Below, piece after piece: positions 51,901-64,000 of a DNA stretch of 64,000 bases; positions within the stretch are counted from its first letter, which is position 1, and every line of letters begins with the position of its first letter. The stretch comes from Callaeas wilsoni. Taxonomy: Eukaryota; Chordata; Aves; Passeriformes; Callaeidae. The stretch spans positions 164,099-228,098 of the forward strand of contig VWPU01014041.1 in the NCBI GenBank assembly GCA_013398955.1, in the 5' to 3' direction. The notes under the pieces were generated by a model. That model was not told the DNA's origin. It did no database searches and saw nothing but the letters and a program-made list of their open reading frames with translations. The translations under genes were made by a program, and so were the position numbers.

Positions 51901-54900
51901 ACAATCACTGGTGAATCTGTTCTTCCAGATTGCAAAGAGAAAAATCGAGAGAAGAACTTTAGTAGATTACTGTGTCACTGAGGATAAAGTACAAGCACAA
52001 ATGCACCTAAAGTAGTCTCAGAGATTATTTCATTGGGTGTACATTTTCAGTTTTATTTCAGTAAAATTAGATGATTGTCTTAGTTATTATTGTTTTTGAA
52101 GCTATATTCTGTCCCCAGGCAAGGTGCATGATCAATGCACTATCTAGCAAAATCAATTTGTTGCAAAGTACTATTTATTTAAGAAAAGGAAAGAGGGGGA
52201 GAGAAGAAGAGAGTAATGCATAGCAAATGTGAAGATGATTATAAGACTTTCTTCTAGTAAAGCTGAATTTTATCACTGGAGCATGGAAGTTAAGAAATAA
52301 TATAGCTGATTTCACGAACCCTGCATAAAACTACTTCTATATACATATTTAAACTGCAAGGTAACCGGTGAAAAGGTATCATCAAGTTTGTGGCTCCTTC
52401 TATTTTCATACAAGAAATGAGTTTCCAGGAATAAATTAATGTGACCAATGATCCTTTTCTGATATACAGATCAACAACACAAGTGTTTCCATTTTTACAT
52501 AAACAGGACACAGGAAATAATACATACATTATAATATAAAAGGGGAGTTGGTTTCCTTTCTATAGCAATAAAAAGTCTGTACTTCCTATGCTTTCTTATT
52601 CAAGAGATCATCAATATCACTGAATATCTTATGGGTTAGGGGAATGTGATTTTCTCAAATAGCAGGAAGGCTGCACTCTCATGACAGATAGGGTCAATTT
52701 TGTTTTCAGAAGCTGTTGATGCTCTTGCATTATCTCTGTCATGGCCACCATATTAGAAGTGTAGCGAAATCCATTATCTGCAATCTCAGTTGAAACATTT
52801 GCCACTCTGAATAGTTATAGGCAACACAAACTTCCAGCCAGTTGGAAACTGAGTACTCGTAGGTTCAATGAAAAAAATACTTCACCAAACATGGTTAACT
52901 CCAACTGGTCAGAGTTGCTATCATCTCCTCATTCGGGATCATCATCAGGATATTAAAAATGATTCCAGAAATTATGATGCTGCAAAGAAATTGGATTCCT
53001 AAATTGTGTTAGGAATTCAAACTCTGACAACAGTTTTGATCCCCATCTATCAGTAACTACAGCACGTATTGTACAGAAACCACTGATAGACACAGGTGTG
53101 AATATAACCATTTCATTTTAAGACTTCAGCAAAAAGAGAGCTGAAATCAGGGGAAAGAAAACAGCTACCTGAAAGCGATGGTGTATCTGGGTGGTTTTCA
53201 ATCTCATAAAAAACAGTGCTCTCAGTACTGAATTTTGAGGTGGGTAGTTTCTCTTCTAGCAGATTAGTAGAAAAGGGGTTACTTGGAAGGCAGCAACAAT
53301 CTCTAAAGGCACCACTTTAGTTATCCTTGCTCTCTACTTAATTATCCTACTCTTTAACTGGAAAAAAGAGAAGGAGGACCCGTATTGTTGTACAACAGTA
53401 TGACCAGTTAATCTATCTGGCATTTGCTATTAATAATGCATGGTTTCAAGCAGCAGGGCTACAAAATAATTTGTGTTTTCTGGGTTTACATTATCAAATG
53501 ATAGTTAGCATTGCTGAAGTAGGTCCTCTTGAGGCCACAATGGTGAGAGATTTGAATAAGCCATTTTCTAAAGGTGAGATGGTACATATTACTCAGAGAT
53601 ACTTAATGAGGCAACTGTGTGTTTGGAACTGCTGCAGAAGAAAGAGACTTGGCAACTGATTTAAAGCAGCCTCGTAGGAATGCTGACAGCCCCATGGATG
53701 GCACCAGTAAAAGTAGTGAATGGGAAAGCCAGCAAGCCTGTCCAGCTACACAGCTACCAATATCCATGTCACACCTACATGCTCGGTTTGATTCTCCTTT
53801 CAGAATTCCCCAACACTCACCAGAAACAGATGCAGCCTTGGCTGAGTGAGCGGGTAGATATCACAATAAAGGTAACTCAAAAAGCATGTACAGACCCCAT
53901 GTAAAAGTATTTTTCTGACCTGTTTTCTCTTTTACACCATCTTGTATTCCTCTTAAGTGTTATTGTGTTTTAATACGCTCTTTCAAAAATATTTTAATTG
54001 CTAAGGGAGAGGGAATAATCACTGGACTTATAAATCAGAACTAGGTTTCCACTGAAATTCCAAATTCAACTCCTTCCTTTCCCCCACCCATATATTTGAG
54101 TTTCTGTCATTCAGACTGCAAATTACTTCACATATACATGTAGTCATGGGCACAAAATATACACATGAACGTTTATATACAAATCCAGACATGAATAAAC
54201 AACTAGAAAAGACGTGTTATTCTGCAAATAAATAGCCTAGCAAATTATGGTGACTGAAAAGAAAATTCCTCCATGGATAGATCATTTCCGGGGAGCCACA
54301 CGAAGCTGCTTGCATTTTCCTCTGGAATGTGTGGTAATGGTCACTGTTGAAAGGGAGATACGAGGCCAGACATTTCATGGGTGAGACACAGCATGGAGAC
54401 ACCTTATGTTCCTGAGACTGAGGCTGCAGACAAACCCACTCCATCCTGAGATCCTGTTTCAGACCAGAACATCTGTGGCAGACTCGAGGACCTCCGAAGA
54501 CCAGAAAGCACAAGTTCTGGGGAGGAGCCCCATCTGCATATGGCATACTATTGCACACAGAGGAAGAGAGAATTAATAGTTCACAATCTGTTGTATATGA
54601 TGGTATCATCCTGGCCTGACAGTTTTGGGTCAAGGACATAGAAATCAAAATGTAAATTAATACACAGTGAATGATAAGGGGAAAAAAATGCTACACAGGA
54701 ATTATTAGATGAAGAGATTATGACAAAGGAGTCAGATTCCATTAGGACACTCACAGTAATGTTCTCAAAAGATGCAATACAGTTTCGTTTGGGTTTTTTT
54801 AAGGAATACACAAAGGTGAAGCTTAAGAGATTTCAGTATAAATATTTTCTCTCATTTCAATCCACACATCACCTTTTCAGTTACATTCCATTGTGAGTTT

Positions 54901-57900
54901 TATGTTTAAGTAGACTTCAAATATTGAAGCTGAAGACACAATCAAAACAGACAGCATTTTTATGACTTTTATGCGCATTCAATGACAAGTTGTAATATTC
55001 ATGTATTTCTTATGTCTACTATCAAAGTGGACTCAAACTTCAGCATATTTCTAGATAAAAAATTGAAGGCTGTTTTGCCAAGTCTCAGATTTATCTCATG
55101 TATTAAAATACACTTCTTTATTTTTTTAGGGCTTCAGCATCTGAAATGTATAGATTGCACTAGAAACAGATTCCAATTAGAGAAAAGAAATCACAACCAC
55201 ACATATTCATTCAAATTCTGTTGATGAAATTGTAGAGAATATGCTTAGATGGTTATGTTCTCAGCTCAAAAAAAAAAAAAATCAAGGTGTAAATATTTTC
55301 AGGGTCCTACTGGTAACTGGTTAATAGTTTCAGCAGTAATTTGGGAAAAAAAATGAAATTAAGTAGCAGATACAGCAGTAAAGATGTATAATGAGATTGT
55401 TTGACTATATTTAAACACACTTAGTATCAAAAGAGACAGTTAACAGTCAAACAGCAAAGAAAGAAAATATATCATGATATCAAGAGAAGAACTCATGCCC
55501 AATCATGACTAGTTAATAAAATATGTTGTTCTAAGTCACTAGTTAAAATATTGAAAGATTTAACTGTGGTAGAAATTAGAACATTTATTTGTATGTTTTG
55601 AAGTTAACGTAGTAAACTGCAGCATTGCCTTCTCAGGAAATGGAGCAAGTTCACTAGTTTTTCCCTAGTTCAGATTTTCATGGTTGTTTATCCAGAAAAG
55701 AACTGGCACACCTAGTTATACAACAAAAGCAACTTTTAACAGGTTATACAGCTTCTGGTCATGACTGACTCAAGGCTGAAAAGCTTAAGAAGCCTAAATT
55801 TTTCTAGAAGTTCTTGTGAAACAACATGTGTTTTGTTAACTTGTAAGAGCAAAAGATGAGAAAACTGAGCCAACACTGGAGAATGAATGAAGGCTCAATG
55901 TGTATTTTGGAAAGGCCCTGAAAGGTGACATCCTGACATCCTGGCATTACCAAAGCTTGATAGCTGAGAATGCATGTTTCTTTCTTTTAGCAGGAATCCT
56001 GCAATGCCATTTTTAATTTTCTTTGCTTCATTTGGCCACAGTAAATTCCTACTTCTCAAAGAACCAATTTTCTCCCTTTCTTTTTATGGTACTGTCCTTG
56101 TTTATAATTGTGTTCTACTCCAATTCTAAATCCAGACACTGGATTCAGGGAAGCCATCTGCACACCCTGATAGACGCATTGACTTGTTGCTTTTGCAACA
56201 TACTAAGACCTAGAATTTGTCCAATATCTCAGGCCCGTACATCAAAAAATTTCTTACTACCACAGTTTCATCTATAGATACAGCGCTCCAATTTTGAAGT
56301 GGCTACACCCACAGTAGAGAGGATTACTCACTGTTTTAATGGTGCCAATATAATTAGCTATAATTTATGTCAATATGTAATTTATATAGGTAGGAAAATC
56401 TTTATTGTGCCATTTTGAAGCTGTGACAAGAATAGAGGGAGATATCAAACAAGGGGAAATAGAGGGTTTGCCTTAACAAGGATATATCAGGACAAAAAAT
56501 AAGTACAGATGAAATTCTACACTTTAATTGCCACAGACTAAACTAAAGAAAAGTTTCAAAGAAATGCAGAAACATTTTGGCAGCCTGTCAAAAATATCTA
56601 ACATTTACAAGAGCCAGCTGTATCTTGCTAGGATATTTTTCTCCCTTTCCAAGACACTTTACCCCTCAACACTGACAGATTTACCCCCAACATCATGGCC
56701 ATGCTTCCTCTTTTACATGCAGAAAGGAAACAAGCTGATGTACCAGCTTAGACTGAGCTAAAAGTCAGGAAATAAAACTTCTGTAGAGTGTTCCATTTTA
56801 ATCAGATACAGTCACGCTATCCAAATAGGAAGAAATTTGCTATAAATTAGCCATTTTCCTCCTGAATTAACAGTCAGAGAAAAATAATTGCATTTTGCAG
56901 CCATTCACACTATTGGTTTTGGGTTTTTGCCAGGTTGGAGACCTGTCTCAGAGAATTACACTCCAACTACAGTATACCAGTCCAATCCTAACAAGCACCG
57001 GAGAGAAGACAGGAGCAGCCAGCTCCTCATTCCTCTATCAAAGTGCTTTGTGCTTAGACTATTACAAAACCCCATGAGGAGTTCAGAGAAAAAGTTCAAC
57101 ACAGCTGTTGGAGAAAGGCTGTTTCAAACCCACAGAGAGCTGTGACAACAGGAGACAACATGTTGTGGGAATTCACTGGTTGTAGACAAAGGCTGAAGAA
57201 CTGCTACCAGAAGTATCTGGGATACTCAGAAAGCTATTTCTAAAACATATTGTCTTCAAAACCATATAAGGTGGCAGGAATTCTCAAAGAGCACACTCTA
57301 AGTTTGTTCTAAATAGATACCGACGCTCGTCCTGAAGAGAATTAATTTCCATTTGTGATCCGCCCCCACTATTGTTATTTAAAAAGCACCGCAAAAGTTC
57401 CAATAAAATCATTTTAGTTACTTGATAAGTAATGTTTTCTTGAAGTTAATCGTGTAACACAGGAACTAGGTCACATCTACAGTTCATCTGAGCCTGTACC
57501 TGGTCAAGCACACATCACTAATGGCTGCTCTGTGAAAAAAATGGCAAACCTAGACTAACATTTTTTCTAGTATACCTTACATATTACAGTGATCTGTGGC
57601 TTTACAAGCTTCCCCGAGCCAGAAGTTAAATCACCTTCATACTATAAAAGAAATCTTATCTGAGTCACAAATGTACCAGGCCCGGAAAGCTTCTTAGACC
57701 CCTTTTGGCCTTGTTGCAAATTCGGATCTCCCTTAACTGGGTTAGCATGTCCTCCTCATATGGCACAGATGCATCACTGAAGTCAAAACAAGCATCTCAA
57801 CAGAGCATCGTGCAGGCATAGAAGTCTACTGATATGACGCCAACCATAAAATTAGGACAGAGTTCCTTCCCTTGTTTAACCTAAGATTTTTATTCCCACT

Positions 57901-58299
57901 ATTACTAGAAGATATTCTGGATGAGGCTTTTAACTGTGTCATAGTTTGGGTGAGATTTAGTTTGCTGCAAACAGATTCCCTAATTTAATTAGTTACCTAT
58001 GCCCTACACGCTGTATCTGACAGTGCAGCGGCCGAGGATTTCCCCCACCACCCTCCAATCTTCTCTCAAAACTTAGTTGTCTCTGTACACACATACAAAA
58101 TCAACAATAAGCTGTTCACTGTCAGGGAAGGGACAGCACAGCCTGTAGCCATGTTGGTGGTCATTAAGAGGGTAAAAAAACCCCTCAAACTCCAAAGAAA
58201 ATGCATCCAGACACCATTTTCCAACTTAGCAGATAATTTTAGAAATACAAAAGAACATTCACAGCATAGATATTTGCTTTAACACCGCTCCTGTATAAC

Positions 58300-58610
58300 T
58301 AAGGAACAATTTTGGTTCATAACGAATGATTAAAGCACCAATTATTTTGACTAAACGTGTATTTGAAACCCTCAGGCTGCCATGGACTTTAAAGCCATTA
58401 ATTCATTATTTAGCTGTCAGTGTGGAAAAATGTCACAAGCTTAAAGGTTTAACAAACACTTCGCAATATTAAAGCAAATGATCACATTTGAAATTTCAAA
58501 CTGTTACACGATTTTATTTATTAGATAGTGTAGATTACCTTTTGTACACACATTTCTTGCAATGTATTCTAGAATGATTTTGTGTTGAACAGAATCTAAT
58601 CATATTTTAA
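58300..58610. promoter_or_regulatory. Candidate conserved non-coding element
   Basis: It contains GAATGATTAAAGC, CCAATTATTTTG, GCCATTAATTCATTATTT and an adjacent GCTGTCAG (MEIS-type) word within about 150 bases. Such clustering of homeodomain and TALE-type words is seen in conserved enhancers. It is not proven from a single sequence. Confidence 0.25.
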
Positions 58611-59279
58611 GCATAAATTTAAATAAAGAAAGAGAGAAAAAAAACCCTCAAGAGCTTCTGGGAAATCATTTACAAAAATCTTTGAGGCTCAGGTGAAACA
58701 AGTTGTGCTGTGGGATTTGAAAGATCTGTGGAAGTGTAAGCTGTAAAATCACTTCATCTTGGATGCTTAGAAAGGTGGTTTGGGAAAGAAACTCCACTTT
58801 TTCAATGCCTCAGTGATATATGGCACTGACACTAATGGCTATAAAACCTTATTAGGGAGTGCTGTGAAACTCATATATTTGAGTTTCTTATGTGGAAAGA
58901 TTTGAGTATTCACATTACTGTGGAAAAGAGGACATGTCCACGTTCATCTCTGGAAAGTGGATTGATTCTGGCAATCTATTCAGCTATATACAAATATCTT
59001 AGCTCTCCAGGACTGTGACAGAGACAAGCAAATGGCACAGCTCTCACTCCTAATGCTCGGGCTAGACTTTCTGATGATTTGATACAAAACTTGACTTTCA
59101 CTGGATCTCAGCTGCGTGGTCATCTAAAATAAAACTATGACACAAACCAAGGTTTGGGTACTGCAAACTTCAGCAATGAAGCAAGAACAGTGAATCATTT
59201 ACATTTTGGCTAATCTTAGAATTAAACTTCGCATTATATAAAGCTAAGTGCTGGCTGCAAATAAGCAGATCCAATACTT

Positions 59280-59900
59280 AAGAAGAGCTGGGGCTGAAGC
59301 CAAGCTGCGACATCAAGTCAGCAGGTTGGGACAGCAAGGCACAAGGCTCTCAAGCCTCAGGGTGGGGAATTCCAAGGAGGCTCCTCACAAGCCTGACACA
59401 AGGTCGTAAGGCTATATCACATTGAGGCAGACCTTAATCACAGGCAACCAAAGCCCTTGGGGGTGTGTTAAGTTCTCTCCCGACTCTGGCAGGCAAAGGT
59501 CCAAATGGGATTTGTTTTTCAGTGCACTGCTTTGATTCAAGGAGGAGACCATTCAGCTCCAGTTCTGCTTAAGTGGACATCACCAGGACATGTCTGACAA
59601 TCACTGCACTGTTAGATGATCCTAGCGGACATCACCAGGACGTGTTTGACAATCAGTGCACTGTTAGATGATCCCACTTGCCATCAGCTTCCTCCTCTGC
59701 ACTACATGCTGTGGAACTGCATTGCCAGACAGTGAGGACACTGCTGTACTTGCCCTGTCATCAATCACAGCTCCTGGCTCAGCCACGGCATGGAGAGGCC
59801 TGTCCTGGCTCTATTCAGGACCTGCCCCAGGAGAAGTGGAGAATCAGAACTACAGCAAGGAATCAGATAACTCTGTCTTGAGAAAAGGAGTACACCTTGC
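59280..59900. other. GC-raised block of unknown origin
   Basis: Base composition is noticeably more GC-rich than on either side, and the block contains the 52-bp duplication. An 80-codon frame (59668-59910, starting ATG) reads through the second half without a recognisable domain; another overlaps it. The composition suggests an old transposable element, a small exon-bearing region or a regulatory element. I cannot tell which. Confidence 0.3.
59575..59674 (+). repeat. 52-bp tandem duplication, diverged
   Basis: GGACATCACCAGGACATGTC and the bases up to GTTAGATGATCC are repeated from 59627 with three substitutions visible in the 48 shared bases (ACATGTC against ACGTGTT, CACTGCA against CAGTGCA). 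It lies inside a GC-raised stretch. No protein repeat is evident. Confidence 0.88.
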
Positions 59901-59914
59901 ACTGAATTAATATG

Positions 59915-62900
59915 CCCATCTCTGTCTGCAGAAAAGACTACCCAGAAAGACCACAGAGAAAAAGAAATAAAAAAGACTTTTTCCTTGGATCAGAGGAAAG
60001 AGAGAGCCATGGCCTGAATGCCAGAAGAGGAAGCCTTGAAAGTAAAAGGAGATGGTTAAACCCTGAAGTGATTATAGGAGCTCTGTGTTTAAAAAGATGT
60101 CAAAGTAGATTCCAGAAAAAATAATGCAAGTTCATAAATTCCTGCTTGTAAGTCAGTCCTGGAAAGAATCAGCAACGAGAAATGAAATCACATCATGAGC
60201 CACATTTAGAGATGGTGCTCGGCAAGACACTAACTCGAAAAAGAGAGAAGAATTAAATTGATAAATTGATAAATCCTAGGTGGTTTCAGATATGAGATTT
60301 TCCAGGTAAAACTCCTAGTAATTTAGTTACCATATCCCACAGGAGAGACAGGAATCTGAATTAAAGATATATTTATTATACCCAAATTTAAAAAATATAA
60401 ACAAATCTCCCATATTAATTTTCCAATCCAAACAACCTCTATTTTAACAGGCCCTTTTGCTCTCATTTTCCTTTCACCTTCTAAACAATGGGAGACCCAA
60501 TGCAGTTTACCGCCACTGGCATTTCCATTATCTCAAGTGCAGATCTGTTATTCTAGAGTCTAAGTTCACTGTTGATGTCAGTGCAGATTCCTCTGAGTGG
60601 CAGGGACCATTCTCTGTCAGTAAACCTGCACACAAACATCACATGCACTAGGAATACCAACACTGAAAACTGCCCTCACCAAAGAAAAACAAAGAGAACA
60701 CTTCATCTCCATGTGAAAGCCAAGAGGCTCCAGAAGGCTTGGAAGAAGTTCTGAAACTGTTTTCACTTTTTTTCCAGAAGACACATCCCCCCTAAATGCG
60801 CACCACTGGTAAGAATGAACTTCGAAGAGCGCAGAGGGCAAATACTCCTTCACCAACAGGCTGACAGTGCGGAAATGCATGGTTAGAGCTCATTTAAAGT
60901 ATCAAAAAAGGATCCAGCTCAGCGGTCTGCAAAATGTAGACAATGGATGTTCCTTCCCATTTCTGTCAACCAGGGAGAATCCTGCCTTTAGCTGGGCTGC
61001 ACATAATATGGTCATTTTAAGGTGTGCCAATGTCTTCCACAAGACAGTTACCTAAGCCTGCCTTGTCCATCTAATCTCATGGCAATTCCTGCTACTAATA
61101 AATGCTACATTCCTCAGCCTGGAATCATCTCAGTGGCAAAAGGAACTGTGTGTTATTGCTGAAGCCCCCCAGCCATTGTCCAATCACTTTTTAACTTAGG
61201 GTTAAAAAATTAGTTTTCAGTGAAATTAGATACTGTGTGCATCTTAGGAAAGCAGAGACAAGGAAAAACCATTTTTAATGTCATCTCCAAAGCAAAGAAA
61301 ATGCTGTGAGCAATATTGTGTTAAAAATTTAAGTCCTAGAAAAACAAAAGCCTTAAAAATGCAAGATGTTACTAATATCAATTGGAGAAACAATTTTAAA
61401 ATATTTAACAGGTTCCTGCTTTTCCATTTAGACAAAGAAAGGAAGATTGAAAAGACTTAGTAATTATACTACATGCCACAGACTCACAGTTACAGAAAAT
61501 ATATGGTCACGGGCGTATAGATTTGCAATTGTTGTTTAATATGGTGAATACAATGAATAACTGAAACACATTATCTATTTATATATTTAGAGACATTTTT
61601 CTGAGTGTATTTTTGCTGTCACACAGTATAAGCATGTGAACAAAAGCTTGGTCCCACTGCAGTCAGTGGTAAAACACCATTGCCTTCAATGAACCCCGAC
61701 TTAAGTATTTACATATGTACACCAATACAGTAAACATCTTTTATTTTTATGTGTTAAAGTTTTACCCATTAAGTTGAAATCTGAGTGAATATTAGGTTTC
61801 AGGGCCTCTGAAAATGTATACCAAGTAATTCGGTGCAAAGATGCTTCCAAAAGCATATCACTGTGATAGATCTTCTGGATTCATAGTTCTGCATCAATTC
61901 TGGTGTACACACTAGTTATAGCCTGAAGGTACAATAAACAATGCAAGTTAGCAAGAGGGGCCTTGAATTTTTGTTTCAAACAAGCACTTAATTTATAACA
62001 GCAGGAATACATATGAACAAAGAGAAGAACAGGACAGTACAAGATTAGACAAGAGGGATGGCTCTTTTACCTAAATTTAATCCTTGCCCTGCAAAGACAG
62101 CAAAAACCCCTCATTTCTTTTGTTTGATCCTGTCCAAAAATTAAATGGAAGTCCTGGCATCACTGGACTTTGGATCACGTTAGCTAAGAATGTGTTCATG
62201 CTCATACAAAAAATAAAAATAATTTTAATTTTAAAAGGTTCAGAGAATAGTACATGAAAGAAAAAACATCTACCATATTGAAAAATCTGGTCCCATCAAA
62301 ATAACTAGGACATTTAGAGTGTATTCCACTCTAAACTCTTAAGAAGCTAAGCAGCTTCACAGGAGTCAAAGATTTTGAAAATTGTTATAGCAAGAATTAA
62401 TCCAGTAAAAACCATTGGACAAATATTTGACCAAAACACTGTTCAAAATATTGTTTGTTTTACAGAATTTATTAGGAATAAATGAACAACAGAGACATCT
62501 TTTGTCACCAAAACCAAGCCCTCTTGGGCTAAGTAACTCATTCCTGTACTTATGTTTCTGTATTTTACAATGAAATAAGTAAGCTTCTTGTCCCTACCAC
62601 TCAAAACCTATATTGCCCTAATGGCTGAAAAATCTTTAAAAATCCATCATAATGCATTTATACATCTCATCTTCTGCTAACATGCCTATTGAACTTTTTA
62701 ATCTCTTCTTCATACTTAATATCTTTACATTTTCATATATCTATGCAGAAACATCTCATTTATTTCCATTTTTCCAAAATTATGAAAAAATCATATTGTT
62801 TCTCAACAAAAAGAAGGCAAGTTATCCTCAAAATATTATTTTCTTTTTGTCTTGGTGTTTTCTCAAATAACATGTAAGCTTAAATCTTGACTAGACATAG

Positions 62901-64000
62901 ACATCTGATACTCAAATTTCCACATACAAGAAATTTAAATGGACATAGGAGAAAATTATTAATAAGCAAAGTTAGTAATTAATTAATTTTGCAAAGTATT
63001 TTTAAGCATATTTCATAGCAGGAATACCAAATGGATCTTCTAGTTCTAGCAGTAAAAATTCTCAAGGAACACACATTATAGAGACTCAATATTGACAAGG
63101 AGCAAGGTATCATTAGGTCAGTATCTTAGCACTAATATTTCATTAATATTTATTTCATACATTTCATACTTTTCAAAAATTCCAAACATTCCTCTTCTAT
63201 GAACTGGCACTGAAAACTATTTCCCCTTTGCTCTTACACATGCAGGTTGCTTCTCTTGCACTAAACAAAATACAAAGTGAACTAAATTTACACAAATTAG
63301 ACAGCAAAGAAAGCAGCACAGAGATACAAAAAAGTTTCCAAAAATGCAATCACTACTGAAGAGAAAAGAAAATAATCAAAAACAGTTTTGTAAATTGGCT
63401 CTCCCTTTAAAACTAATAGTCTTTGACACTTCTGTCTTATAAATACAAAATCTTGTCAACAGCTTTCCCTTCTTGTTTCTGTAGAACTAAGAATTTTTCA
63501 GATTCTTAACTTGATAGCTAAAGAGCTATGACAAGTACAAGGCTTCACCCAAATGCCCACCTTAGTGATCATAATGCTGAAAGAGACTGTTGGATATTTG
63601 CTAGTAAATTATAACACAGAAGTTAGTTAACAAAAAATAAGCCTGTGAGATCAGTTGCAGGCTTAAAACCAGAACATCTGACACTCCCATGTTGTGTTTT
63701 CACAGGATCTAGCATAGTGGGACTTTAATGTCTCTATTAGCAGCTGTTACAGTATCAGAATTGAATAACAGTCAATGATAACGTATGGAAAACACCGTAA
63801 ATTTTAGGGGGACACTTATCCTTGATTATGTATGAAATTTTATCAGTGCTCTGATCCCCTGAGAACTCTAACACCAGATAAAGCAACTTGCTAGAAAAAA
63901 ATTGTAATTAGATACTTATGAATATTCCTTTACTTTAACAGAGGCAAGCAGGCCTAACAGTAAGGCTCCAGTATATGGAGAGGGGGAAAAATTTATATAT
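59915..64000. other. Non-coding AT-rich stretch to the end of the window
   Basis: Short frames only. Nothing recognised beyond a 9-bp doublet (TTGATAAAT) near 60.26 kb. Confidence 0.5.

Larger units (their letters stand above)
50600..59275. other. Non-coding stretch with candidate conserved elements
   Basis: No gene recognised. Possible conserved elements are at 51420-51900, 57300-57480 and 58300-58610. The minus frame at 54217-54648 (143 codons) is open but without motifs. Confidence 0.45.

Noticed and set aside
1..64000. tRNA, rRNA, snRNA, well-known microRNA, CRISPR or bacterial-type operon features
   Set aside because: No TTCGAATC-type box B, U6-type start, let-7, miR-9 or miR-124 seed region or regularly spaced direct repeats were seen on reading.

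Overview
The window is vertebrate nuclear DNA, most likely from a bird. The best evidence is a 5'-truncated CR1 LINE at about 49.64-50.59 kb: it carries the end of the CR1 ORF2 protein and finishes in the typical CR1 tail, a short repeat of the ATTCTGTG type. A second, much older CR1 3' end lies at about 22.56-22.75 kb. I saw no Alu, B1/B2 or mammalian L1 sequence. The DNA is AT-rich and low in interspersed repeats, as in avian intergenic or intronic DNA. Another CR1-bearing sauropsid, such as a turtle or crocodilian, cannot be excluded.

I find no protein-coding gene that I can name. Most open frames are short, start at non-ATG codons, match no family I recognise and overlap on both strands, which is what chance gives in 64 kb. 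The window therefore reads as a gene desert or the inside of one or more very large introns.

Layout: 0-4.7 kb is AT-rich, with one 48-bp stretch bounded by excellent splice sites (2862-2909) and a small CpG-rich patch near 0.9 kb. The region 5.13-5.6 kb is the strongest CpG cluster and the best promoter or regulatory candidate, followed by unusually open DNA to 6.1 kb. The region 8.46-9.1 kb has a 211-codon open frame of unknown meaning. The region 12.23-13.06 kb is a GC-raised block rich in short GTCA-type words. From 13 to 34 kb the DNA is AT-rich, with a signal-peptide-like first-exon candidate (17.88 kb), short tandem duplications and the old CR1. The region 34.2-34.45 kb has a 93-bp all-purine tract beside an AC microsatellite. 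The region 43.95-44.1 kb has an AT-rich inverted repeat followed by a perfect 33-bp tandem duplication. The region 45.72-45.96 kb is a second CpG cluster, with a 90-codon ATG frame in strong start context. The younger CR1 is at 49.6-50.6 kb. Several stretches (about 37.0, 51.4-51.9, 57.3 and 58.3 kb) are dense in homeodomain-type ATTA cores and are plausible conserved non-coding elements. The region 59.28-59.9 kb is GC-raised and contains a diverged 52-bp tandem duplication.

I did not find a previously undescribed biological system. The items most worth checking are the two CpG clusters, the 48-bp micro-exon candidate and the candidate conserved elements. Cross-species alignment and RNA data would settle all of them.
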